This document shows, piece after piece, positions 35,774 to 43,698 of a DNA stretch of 64,000 nucleotides. Source of the stretch: Paludibacterium sp. B53371 (lineage in GTDB: Bacteria; Pseudomonadota; Gammaproteobacteria; Burkholderiales; Chromobacteriaceae); NCBI RefSeq assembly GCF_018802765.1, contig NZ_CP069163.1:868001-932000 (forward strand). The letters run 5' to 3'. The notes beneath the pieces are model-generated. The model searched no databases and was not told the DNA's origin. It saw nothing but the letters and a program-made list of their open reading frames with translations. Both the position numbers and the translations under genes were made by a program. Position 1 is the first letter of the stretch, and each line of letters starts with the position of its first letter.

Positions 35774-37344
35774 AAGTTCCGTCCGACATCATCCGGATCT
35801 ACAAATCCCTGCATACCTGGGTTGGTCTCATTGCCGGTCTGGGGCTGTTCATCGCGTTTTATGCCGGTGGCTTTGCCGTATTCAAGGAGCCCATCCGTGC
35901 ATGGCTGCAGCCGACAGTGCCGCTGCGCATGGTCTCGCTGGCCGATGCGGGCCGACTGGTAGAGGCTGTCCTGGCCAGCAAGCCGTCCGTGGCGGCCGGT
36001 TTTACCGTGCATGTCACGGAGCAGGGGGGGATTCCGGCTCGCTTGAGCTGGCAGGCGCAGACTGGCGAAGAAGCGCACGGGGCAGGACGCTTGTTGGTTG
36101 CCGGCCTGGCCGAAGAGGGAGGGGTGCAAATCCAGCCATTGCATGGGGCCAGCTTGCCAGATTTTATCGATACGCTGCACCGGGTGATCGGCCTGCCTGT
36201 CGATCATGATTACGCACGCTGGGTGATGGGGGTCGTTGCGGTCCTGTATGCACTGGCGCTGATTTCTGGCGTGGTGGTGCTGCTGCCTTCGCTGGTCAAG
36301 GATTTCTTCCGACTGCGAACCGGCAAAAACCTCAAGCGCATGTGGCTTGATGCACACAATATTGTCGGCATCATCAGCTTGCCCTTTCACCTGGTCATGG
36401 CCATTACCGCCGTGGTGTTTGCTTATCATGACCTGTTCTACCTGGTGCAAGACCAGTTATCCGGCAAGCCGCCGCGCCCGGTGCAAAGTGCTCCGCATCA
36501 CGCACCGCCAGGGCCTCTGGCCGCAACCCTGCTCACGCCGCAGCAGTTGCTTGAACGGGCCAGGCAACTGGCCCCCGACATGCAGGTGGATGCCTTGCAA
36601 TATCAGGATATCGGTGGGGCGCGCCCGCTGGTGAGAGTGTGGGGGCATGACAGCCGGGCGGTCATGCCACGCCCACAAGGCGGCTTCCTGGTGCTGCAGC
36701 CTTACACCGGCCACCTCGAGAGCAAGGAGATGGTGCCCGGCGCTCAATCGCTATCCAATACCTTGATCAGCAGTTTCTTTGCGTTGCACATGGCCTTGTT
36801 TGGCGGAGCGCTCCTGCAGTGGCTGTATTTCCTGCTGGCCATGGCGGGTGCGTGGCTGTTTTTCAGTGGCAATCTGCTATGGATAGAGTCGCGCAGGGTC
36901 AAAGTCGCGCACGGCGAGAGCAGTGTCCCTGCGCAGCGGCGAGAGGTGCGCAGCATGGCCGCACTCTCGGTCGGCATCAGCCTGGGATGTATGAGCGGCA
37001 TTTCCCTGGCGATGGCAGCCAGCAAGTTGCTGAACTATTTTGCTCCCGGGGTGGAGTGGCACCTGCCGCTTTACTATGGGGTGTTTCTGCTGTCGATTGC
37101 CTGGGCGCTGCTGCGTGGCGCAGCCAGGGCATCCCGTGATTTGCTGCGTTTTTGTGCACTTGCCACGCTGGCCATCCCCATTTCGTCGCTTTGGGTTGCG
37201 GCACAGAGAGGGTATGTCGCAGGTTGGGCCGTCGATGTGACGGCATTGCTGGCCAGCGGGGTGCTGGCATGGCTGGCGGGCTGGGTCGGCCGCCGTCTGT
37301 CGGCAAGTGCCGCGGACTCGGTATGGCACATTGCTGGCCGGTGA
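35770..37344 (+). CDS. PepSY-associated inner-membrane protein (FoxB-like)
   Basis: A 524-residue protein with four or more core helices of the PepSY_TM family: the N-terminal SLHTWVGLIAGLGLFIAFYAGGFAVF (about 14-39), a periplasmic region, VMGVVAVLYALALISGVVVLLPSL, then HNIVGIISLPFHLVMAITAVVFAYHDLFYLVQ, a second periplasmic PepSY-like region (TPQQLLERARQLAPDMQVDALQYQ), and C-terminal helices. Conserved histidines in SLHTWVG, DAHN, LPFHL and LHMALFGG are the likely haem ligands of this family. Relatives such as FoxB take part in reductive release of iron from siderophores in the periplasm. It ends the operon. Confidence 0.82.
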   Translation: MKVPSDIIRIYKSLHTWVGLIAGLGLFIAFYAGGFAVFKEPIRAWLQPTVPLRMVSLADAGRLVEAVLASKPSVAAGFTVHVTEQGGIPARLSWQAQTGEEAHGAGRLLVAGLAEEGGVQIQPLHGASLPDFIDTLHRVIGLPVDHDYARWVMGVVAVLYALALISGVVVLLPSLVKDFFRLRTGKNLKRMWLDAHNIVGIISLPFHLVMAITAVVFAYHDLFYLVQDQLSGKPPRPVQSAPHHAPPGPLAATLLTPQQLLERARQLAPDMQVDALQYQDIGGARPLVRVWGHDSRAVMPRPQGGFLVLQPYTGHLESKEMVPGAQSLSNTLISSFFALHMALFGGALLQWLYFLLAMAGAWLFFSGNLLWIESRRVKVAHGESSVPAQRREVRSMAALSVGISLGCMSGISLAMAASKLLNYFAPGVEWHLPLYYGVFLLSIAWALLRGAARASRDLLRFCALATLAIPISSLWVAAQRGYVAGWAVDVTALLASGVLAWLAGWVGRRLSASAADSVWHIAGR

Positions 37345-37405
37345 GGCGGCACGGCTGCCGGGGCAGTGTGAGGGTTCGTGCTGATTGCCCCGGTCATTCA
37401 AGAAG

Positions 37406-37427
37406 CCCTTGCCTCCTCGGGCAAGGG
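37406..37427 (-). terminator. Hairpin at the end of earP
   Basis: CCCTTGCC (37406-37413) pairs with GGCAAGGG (37420-37427), directly after the earP stop. There is no T run, so it is a weak terminator candidate. A second stem (37358-37365 with 37386-37393) lies next to it on the PepSY side. Confidence 0.35.
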
Positions 37428-38639
37428 TCAATCTGCCTGGTTGTCACCGGGCGGTGTGTCGTCGCGCCGCGCCTGGATGAAATGCATCAGGCGGCTGGCA
37501 AGGTCGCCGCCTTCCAGCAGGGTGCGCGGCCACTCGGCGGCATGGATTTCCAGTGCCAGCCGGCGGGCAATGAATTGCTTCCAGGCCGGTACGATGGCCT
37601 GGCTGTGGTTCCAGGCATGGTTGAGTGCCAGCATGGCTTGCTGCACTTCCGGGTCTGCGCCTTGCAGGTAGCGGGTACAGAAGGCATCCAGCTTGACCCA
37701 GTGCGCGGCATCTTCCTGCGGGTAGATGTGCCAGACCATCGGCTTGCCGGCCAACTGAGCGCGCACGAATGAGTCTTCGCCCCGCACGAAATTGACATCG
37801 CAGCTCCACAGCAGGCGGTCGTAGCTTTCCTGATCGCTGAAGGGCAGAACGTGCAGTGACAGCGCACCCCGTTGCAGGTGATCGCCGGCGACCAGCGGCT
37901 GGTGGGCAAATCCGGCGATGACGTCGCCCAGAATTCGTCCCTCGGGTACCAGGCAAACGATCTTTTGCGGTCCGGCGGCCCAGTGCTGCATCAATTCGCC
38001 AATCGCGGCGTTTTCATAGGCAAACAGACTGACATACAGCGCCTCCGGGTCGTGCGCTGGCAAGCCCAGGCTTTGCAGTAGCAGGCTTTTCCGCTCGGGC
38101 TGCTGTTGCCACTGGCGGGCGGCCTCGACCAGGCCTTGTTCGGCGATGATGCCCCCGCTGCGCGCGGTAAAGCCCGGGAAGAAAAAATGCCGGGTAATGC
38201 TGAAGCTGGGATGGGGAGAGAGCATGCCATGGCAGCAGTCGATCCAGTCTTCTGCCGTCAGGTATTCCAGGTTGATCCACAGCGGCGGACGACGGCAACG
38301 TGCCATGGCGGCCAGAAAGTCTTCCGGCAGGCTGCAGCCAAAGGCATCCAGCACCACCTCGCCGGGCAGGGCGTCGGCCGGCAGTTGCGGTGTCCAGTGC
38401 AGCACCTCGATGCCGCGGTAGTCCTGGCGTGCCAGGTTGGCGCTGATGCCGGGACAGAGGCGGGCAAAGCTGTGCAGGTCATCGACCCACAGGCGCACGC
38501 GCTGGCCATGCTCGCGCTGGAGCTGGCTGGCAAGGCGCCAGGTGACGCCAATGTCACCATAGTTGTCGATCACATTGCAGAAAATGTCCCAGGACAGGGG
38601 CGGCGTGTGTTGCGTCATGCAGAAATATCCGGTGCTCAT
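37428..38639 (-). CDS. earP: EF-P arginine rhamnosyltransferase EarP
   Basis: Transfers rhamnose from dTDP-L-rhamnose to Arg32 of EF-P, activating it. The 403-residue GT-B protein has the N-terminal signature WDIFCNVIDNYGDIGVTWRLASQLQ (about 18-42), with the acidic residue needed for catalysis in NYGD, and the nucleotide-sugar region SCDVNFVRGEDSFVRAQLAGKPMVWHIYPQEDAAHWVKLDAF (about 279-320), whose RGEDSFVRA is diagnostic. A second start eight codons in (MTQHTPPLSW) is possible. In many Neisseriales earP and efp are adjacent; here a 7-kb block separates them. The dTDP-rhamnose genes are not in the window. Confidence 0.95.
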   Translation of the reverse strand: MSTGYFCMTQHTPPLSWDIFCNVIDNYGDIGVTWRLASQLQREHGQRVRLWVDDLHSFARLCPGISANLARQDYRGIEVLHWTPQLPADALPGEVVLDAFGCSLPEDFLAAMARCRRPPLWINLEYLTAEDWIDCCHGMLSPHPSFSITRHFFFPGFTARSGGIIAEQGLVEAARQWQQQPERKSLLLQSLGLPAHDPEALYVSLFAYENAAIGELMQHWAAGPQKIVCLVPEGRILGDVIAGFAHQPLVAGDHLQRGALSLHVLPFSDQESYDRLLWSCDVNFVRGEDSFVRAQLAGKPMVWHIYPQEDAAHWVKLDAFCTRYLQGADPEVQQAMLALNHAWNHSQAIVPAWKQFIARRLALEIHAAEWPRTLLEGGDLASRLMHFIQARRDDTPPGDNQAD

Positions 38640-38716
38640 CAGCCTCTAGCATAACATCATGCGGCCGGGCCGGGCCGGACATCCGGGGTGCCGGAGCAGA
38701 CCGACACCCCGAACGA

Positions 38717-40057
38717 TCAGACGTGCAGCAGCAGGAAGCGGCGTTCCCAGGGGCTGATGACTTCGAAATACTCGCGGTACTCCAGCTCCTTGATGGCGGC
38801 ATAGGCGCGGATGAAGCGTTCGCCGAATACTTCGATCAGCGGTTCGCAGCCATTGAGCATGTCGATGGCGTCATCCAGGTGGCGCGGCAACTGGTGTGGT
38901 TGCTCATAGGCACTGCCGGCCAGGGGCTCGGTCGGCTTCAGCCCTTCTTTCATGCCCAGATAGCCGCAGGCCAGGCTGGCGGCAATCGCCAGGTAGGGGT
39001 TGACGTCGACCCCGGGCAGGCGGTTCTCGACGCGACGGGCGGCCGGGCTGGAGTGCGGAACGCGCAGGCCGCAGGTGCGGTTGTCGTAGCCCCAGGAGAG
39101 GTTGATCGGTGCCGAGGTGTAACGCGACAGACGACGATACGAGTTCACATACGGCGCAAAAAAGGGCATGGCCGGCGGCAGATACTTTTGCAGGCCGCCG
39201 ATAAACTGGAAGAAACGATCTGACGGGCTGCCATCGGCATTGGAGAAGACGTTCTTGCCGGTTTGACGGTCGACCAGGCTCTGGTGGATGTGCATGGCGC
39301 TGCCGGGTTGCCCCTGCATCGGCTTGGCCATGAAGGTGGCGTACATATTGTTGCGATAGGCCACTTCGCGCACGGTGCGTTTGAACAGGAACACCTGATC
39401 GGCCAGATCCAGCGCATTGCCGTGATCCAGATTGATCTCCATCTGTGCCGGACCCATTTCATGGATCAGCGTGTCGATCTGCAGGTTCTGCTTTTCGCAC
39501 CAGTCGTACAGCATGTCGAAGATTTCGTCGTATTCGGAAATGGCATCGATGCTGAAACTCTGGCGACCGGCTTCGGTGCGGCGGGTACGGCCGACCGGGG
39601 GGGACAGCGGGATGTCTTCGTCCGGCTGGATCTCCACCAGGTAAAACTCCATTTCCGGCGCCACCACCGGCGTCATGCCTTCGGCTTCGTACAGCGCCAG
39701 GATCTGCTTGAGCACATTGCGCGGTGACAGCTCGGCCGGCTTGCCGTCGAAGCCGACACAGTCATGGATGATCTGGGCCGTCGGATCCGCCGCCCAGGGA
39801 ACCAGTCGCAGGGTGTTGGCATCCGGGATCAGGCGCAGGTCCGGGTCGGCCTCCGGGGTCAGGCTGGCGTCAGGATAGTCGCCGGTGACGCTCAGTTCGA
39901 ACACTGCCTCGGGCAGGCGCAGCCCTTCTCCGGGATCGTATTTGTGGCGCGGTACGACTTTGCCGCGCGCCAATCCGGTCATGTCCGGAATCAGGCATTC
40001 GATCTCGGTGATTCGGTGCTGATCAAGCCAGCTGGTAATACTGTCGGCAGGGTTCAT
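38717..40057 (-). CDS. Glutamine synthetase family protein, probable gamma-glutamylpolyamine synthetase (PuuA-like)
   Basis: The 446-residue protein has the GS core: beta-grasp domain EIECLIPDMTGLARGKVVPRHKY, then APEMEFYLVEI with metal-binding Glu (about 134-144), MGPAQMEINLDHGNALDLADQVFLFKR (about 206-232), HIHQSL, and the substrate-side YVNSYRRL, plus NRTCGLRVPHSSPAARRVENRLPG near the end. The form with SxxAARRVENRxPGxDxNPYLAxAAxLACG is that of PuuA/SpuI-type enzymes that glutamylate putrescine or spermidine, not GlnA, which is longer and has the adenylylation Tyr loop. Exact substrate is inferred. It is a single gene with a strong palindrome 30 nt upstream. Confidence 0.85.
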   Translation of the reverse strand: MNPADSITSWLDQHRITEIECLIPDMTGLARGKVVPRHKYDPGEGLRLPEAVFELSVTGDYPDASLTPEADPDLRLIPDANTLRLVPWAADPTAQIIHDCVGFDGKPAELSPRNVLKQILALYEAEGMTPVVAPEMEFYLVEIQPDEDIPLSPPVGRTRRTEAGRQSFSIDAISEYDEIFDMLYDWCEKQNLQIDTLIHEMGPAQMEINLDHGNALDLADQVFLFKRTVREVAYRNNMYATFMAKPMQGQPGSAMHIHQSLVDRQTGKNVFSNADGSPSDRFFQFIGGLQKYLPPAMPFFAPYVNSYRRLSRYTSAPINLSWGYDNRTCGLRVPHSSPAARRVENRLPGVDVNPYLAIAASLACGYLGMKEGLKPTEPLAGSAYEQPHQLPRHLDDAIDMLNGCEPLIEVFGERFIRAYAAIKELEYREYFEVISPWERRFLLLHV

Positions 40058-40086
40058 AAATCCTCTTGCGGTGGGAAGAAGGAAGG

Positions 40087-40106
40087 GCGTTAAAAATATT
40101 TAACGC
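40087..40106. promoter_or_regulatory. Operator-like palindrome upstream of the PuuA-like gene
   Basis: GCGTTAAA (40087-40094) and TTTAACGC (40099-40106) form a perfect 8-bp inverted repeat with a 4-nt AT centre. It is 30 nt upstream of the PuuA-like ATG, in the divergent gap to the next gene. The size suits a dimeric repressor; no T run follows, so it is not a terminator. Confidence 0.55.
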
Positions 40107-40282
40107 TCATTCATCCTAGGTGGCCTTGCCGGGCGGCAGCAATCTTTTTGTCATGAAAGTCTGATGCTGTTGTCGTTAACCAACAAATCCGCCCGCCGCG
40201 TCCAGCGCTGAACTGTCCTCGGAAAGGTCGTTTCGCGGTACTATTCTTTAATTGTTATCAGAATCTTCGCTCTGGAATCTGC

Positions 40283-43200
40283 ATGTCTGACCAATCTCAC
40301 TCCGAGCCGCGTCGTCCCCAGCCGCGGCGTTTCTGGCGTTATGCGCTGGCCGCCGTGCTCTTGCTCTGGGCCCTGTCCTGGGGTTTCCTTGCTTATATTG
40401 CCCCCGGGCTGGTACACGATGCGGCGGTACGCTGGGCGCAGGGTATCGGCCGGCAATTGACGCTGGAGGAGGTGGCGATTCACCCATGGCGCATGAGCCT
40501 GGAACTCAAGGGGGTCCGGCTGCGTGACCGCGACGGCAGCCCCTTGTTTGCGGCCGAGCGCATCCAGCTGGATGCCATGCCGCGGGCCTTGCTGATCGGC
40601 CATTGGCATGCCGAGATGCTGGCGCTGTCCCGCCCGGAAGTGGATCTGGTGCGTGCTGCCGATGGCAGCTGGAACTGGGCCCGGCTGGTGCGCGATGCCA
40701 GCGGCCCGGGGCCGTCTTCCGGCAGTGCGTCCAAGGTCTTTATCGACTGGCTGACCTTCAGTCAGGGCCGGCTGGTGCTGCGCGATCTGCAGGGCAGTCC
40801 GGATCAGACCTATGACCTGCAGCGCATTAACCTCAATTTGCATGACCTCAGTACCCTGGCCGGTGAGGGGGGCTATACCCTGTCGGCTACCCTGGGCGAG
40901 CATACCCGCCTGAAGTGGCGCGGCCTGCTGGGGCTGGAGCCCTTGTCCTCGTCCGGCCGCATCACCATCAGCCAGCTGCCGGTGGCCGATGTCTGGGACT
41001 ATCTGGCGCCTTATCTGCATCTGGCGCCGCCGCGCGGCAATCTGTCGCTGGATCTGAATTATGTGTTTGACCTGAAGTCGGCCAGGCCGCGCCTGACCCT
41101 CAGCACGCTGTTTGCCCGCATTGACGGACTGGGACTGCGCTCGCCGGATGGCCAGAGTCAGCTGGCGCTCGGCCAGTTGGCGCTGGAGGACGGCCTGCTC
41201 GACCTGCAGAAACATTCGTTATTTTTTAAACGCATCCATCTGTCGAATGGGCAGGTGACCGCCGTGCGTAATCAGGCCGGTCAGCTCGACTGGCTGGCCG
41301 CCATGCCCGCGCAGGCTGCTGCGGCCGACAAGCCGGCTGCTGGTCCGGCGTGGCATATCCAGGTCAATGATCTGCGGCTGGACAACTGGCAATGGCAACT
41401 CAGGGATCAGAGCCGCGTCAGTCCGGTCGAGCTGAAGGGTCATTTGCCCTTTCTCTCGCTCGGGGTGCGGCTGGGTGATCCGGCTGGTCTGGCGCTCTCG
41501 CGCATCACCGCCAATCTGAAGGACCTGTCGCTGGCTCAGCCGGGGCAGCCCCCGATGTTGACCATGGCGCATCTCGGTCTGGGCGAAGCGTCGATGAGTG
41601 GCCGGCAGATCCATGGCGGGGTGCTGACGCTGCAGCAGCCTGTGCTGCAAATCGAACGCGCGGCGGATGGGTCGCTCAATCTGGATGCCTTGCGCGCCGG
41701 TTCGGGCGGTCGCCCGGTGGTGGCGGCCGTGCAGAAGGCTGAAGACCGTGGCTGGCAATTTACCCTGCCTCGTCTGGCCATGGCCGATGGCCGTCTGGTC
41801 TGGCGTGATCGCACGCTGGCCCAGCCTGCCGAAGTGACCCTGGCGCCCCTGGCCGGCAGCCTGAGTCCCCATCCTTCGGACGGGGCATTCGACGTGAGCC
41901 TCAATGCCCATGCCGGCCGCGGTCAGCTCGATTTTGCCGGTCAGTTCGATCCGGCGGCCGCGCAGCTGCAGGGGCAACTGACCGCGCAAGCCCTGCCGCT
42001 GACGCCGCTGTCGCCGTATTTGCTGGCCAAAACCCCGCTGGCCATGCCGCAGGGAAACCTGTCGGCCAAGCTGGATCTGCGCTATGGCGCCACGGGCTGG
42101 CAGCTGGCCGGCAGTGCGGGTCTGAGCAGCCTGCTGATTCGTGAGGCCGGCGAGCAGAACCCCTTGCTGGCCTGGCGGGCTCTGAATCTGTCGGGGCTGA
42201 AGTTGTCCGGCAGTCCGCTGGCGGTGTCGGTGCGTGATGTGCAGCTGGATCGGCCGGTGGTACGGCTGGTGCTGGATCAGAACCGGGTCAGCAATCTGCG
42301 CCGGCTGTTTGCCGCAACGTCTCCGACACCGGCGAAACCGGCCACGGGCAAGGCCGCGCCGCTGATCTTTGACGTGCGCATGATCCGGGTGCGCAACGGC
42401 AATGTCGATTTTGCCGATCAGGGCATGAAGCCGGCCTTTGCCACCCGCGTCAATCAGCTGGGGGGCACCATCAGCGGCCTGTCTTCCCGCCCCGGCAAGC
42501 GTGGTGCCATCGCGCTGAATGGTCTGGTCGACCAAAACGGTGACGTGCGCGTACGGGGTGCCCTGGCACCGCTGTCGTTTACCGACAGCGCGGATATCCA
42601 GCTGATGTTCCGCAATATTCCGCTCACCAGCCTGAACACCTATTCGGAGAATATCGCCGGCTGGCAGATCGATGATGGTCGCCTGTCGGTGGAGCTGCAG
42701 TATTTGCTGTCGCAGCGCAAGCTCAAGGGCGATAACCGCATTGTGGTGGATTCGATCAAGCTCGGACCGCAGGTCGAGCGTCCCGGCATCAGCCGTTTGC
42801 CGCTCAGTCTGGCGGTGTTGCTGCTGCAGGACAGTCATGGCCGGATCGATTTGCATCTGCCGGTCAGCGGCGATCTGGACGATCCGCAGTTCAGCTATGG
42901 CGGTCTGGTATGGCAAGCCTTCGTCAATGTGGTGCAGAAAGTGGCCACCGCTCCCTTCCGTGCCCTGGGGGCGATGCTGGGCATGGATGGCTTTGACGAT
43001 GTGCGTTTTGTCGCGGGCGAAGCGGCCGTGACCTCACCCGAACGGCAGAAACTGGGCGAGCTGGCCAAGATGATGTCGCAGCGCCCCCAGATGCGTCTGA
43101 GTATCGCCGGGACCTGGGATCCGCAGGCAGACCGTCGCCAGTTGGCCCGTGCCCGGGTGGACCGGGCCATCCTGCAGGCGGCCGGTGTGGTGCTGCTGCC

Positions 43201-43543
43201 GGATGAGCCGCTGCCGGCCGTCGATGTGCAGGATGTGGAAATACAACAGGCGATCAAGACCATGTTCGCCGATCGCGTCGGCCGCCTGAAACTGGTGGCA
43301 CGCATGGTTTCCGGCGGCAGCGGGCCTGCCTTCTACACGGCCTTGCGGCAGGAGGCCATCCAGAACGAGGCGGTGGCCGATGCGGACTTGCTGGCACTGG
43401 CCAATGCCCGTGCCAGGGGCGCACAGCAATACCTGGCGCAGACCTGGCCAGAGTTGAAGGCGCGCATCTCGCTGGCCGCGGCCAAAACCGCCCAGGCCAG
43501 TGCCGACGGGGTGCCGCTGGCGATTGATCTGACAAGGCCATGA
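40283..43543 (+). CDS. DUF748 / AsmA-like envelope protein
   Basis: A 1086-residue inner-membrane-anchored protein. One N-terminal helix (RFWRYALAAVLLLWALSWGFLAYIAPGLVH, about 16-45), then a very long periplasmic beta-rich region of repeated strands such as LTLEEVAIHPWRMSLELKGVRLRDRDGSPLFAAERIQLD, the DUF748 start. Near the C-terminus it has the DUF748 motif LSVELQYLLSQRKLKGDNRIVVDSIKLG followed by LPLSLAVLLLQDSHGRIDLHLPVSGDLDDPQFSYGGLVWQAFVNVVQKVATAPF. The last 180 residues resemble an OmpA-like peptidoglycan-type helix bundle. AsmA/TamB relatives shuttle phospholipid across the periplasm; that function is inferred. Single gene. Confidence 0.85.
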   Translation: MSDQSHSEPRRPQPRRFWRYALAAVLLLWALSWGFLAYIAPGLVHDAAVRWAQGIGRQLTLEEVAIHPWRMSLELKGVRLRDRDGSPLFAAERIQLDAMPRALLIGHWHAEMLALSRPEVDLVRAADGSWNWARLVRDASGPGPSSGSASKVFIDWLTFSQGRLVLRDLQGSPDQTYDLQRINLNLHDLSTLAGEGGYTLSATLGEHTRLKWRGLLGLEPLSSSGRITISQLPVADVWDYLAPYLHLAPPRGNLSLDLNYVFDLKSARPRLTLSTLFARIDGLGLRSPDGQSQLALGQLALEDGLLDLQKHSLFFKRIHLSNGQVTAVRNQAGQLDWLAAMPAQAAAADKPAAGPAWHIQVNDLRLDNWQWQLRDQSRVSPVELKGHLPFLSLGVRLGDPAGLALSRITANLKDLSLAQPGQPPMLTMAHLGLGEASMSGRQIHGGVLTLQQPVLQIERAADGSLNLDALRAGSGGRPVVAAVQKAEDRGWQFTLPRLAMADGRLVWRDRTLAQPAEVTLAPLAGSLSPHPSDGAFDVSLNAHAGRGQLDFAGQFDPAAAQLQGQLTAQALPLTPLSPYLLAKTPLAMPQGNLSAKLDLRYGATGWQLAGSAGLSSLLIREAGEQNPLLAWRALNLSGLKLSGSPLAVSVRDVQLDRPVVRLVLDQNRVSNLRRLFAATSPTPAKPATGKAAPLIFDVRMIRVRNGNVDFADQGMKPAFATRVNQLGGTISGLSSRPGKRGAIALNGLVDQNGDVRVRGALAPLSFTDSADIQLMFRNIPLTSLNTYSENIAGWQIDDGRLSVELQYLLSQRKLKGDNRIVVDSIKLGPQVERPGISRLPLSLAVLLLQDSHGRIDLHLPVSGDLDDPQFSYGGLVWQAFVNVVQKVATAPFRALGAMLGMDGFDDVRFVAGEAAVTSPERQKLGELAKMMSQRPQMRLSIAGTWDPQADRRQLARARVDRAILQAAGVVLLPDEPLPAVDVQDVEIQQAIKTMFADRVGRLKLVARMVSGGSGPAFYTALRQEAIQNEAVADADLLALANARARGAQQYLAQTWPELKARISLAAAKTAQASADGVPLAIDLTRP

Positions 43544-43608
43544 GAAAACTTTCGTGTTCGCCATCAATGCGCTAGAATGCGGCATGTAGTGCAGACAGAT
43601 ATCAGCAA

Positions 43609-43624
43609 ACACAAGATATAGTGC
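43609..43624 (+). promoter_or_regulatory. NrdR-box-like site upstream of the ribonucleotide reductase gene
   Basis: ACACAAGATATAGTGC (43609-43624) fits the NrdR box pattern acaCwAtATaTwGtgt closely. NrdR boxes usually come in pairs about 31 bp apart centre to centre; I see no good second copy. Confidence 0.5.
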
Positions 43625-43675
43625 AAGGGCCGGTGCAAACGTTTTCCTCCCGGAAACGCTTTGCCCGGCCCTTGC
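43623..43675 (+). other. Long imperfect hairpin in the reductase leader
   Basis: An 11-bp perfect stem (GCAAGGGCCGG 43623-43633 with CCGGCCCTTGC 43665-43675) is stacked on an inner stem of about 12 bp (43635-43647 with 43652-43664), with two single-base bulges and a short loop. It lies 23 nt before the ATG, has no T run, and its foot overlaps the NrdR-like box. Confidence 0.7.
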
Positions 43676-43698
43676 GGATGTGATGAGAGGACCAAGCC

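Noticed and set aside
38684-38711. CGGGGTG...CACCCCG stem between earP and the PuuA-like gene
   Set aside because: 7-bp stem with a mismatch extension and no T run; could end the PuuA-like transcript, but too weak to call.
43575-43608. Second NrdR box
   Set aside because: The nearest ATAT-centred sequence is about 16 bp away centre to centre instead of about 31, and its flanks do not match.
43544-43698. Possible cobalamin riboswitch before the B12-dependent reductase
   Set aside because: The conserved B12-box and the multi-stem junction are absent; there is only one long hairpin.
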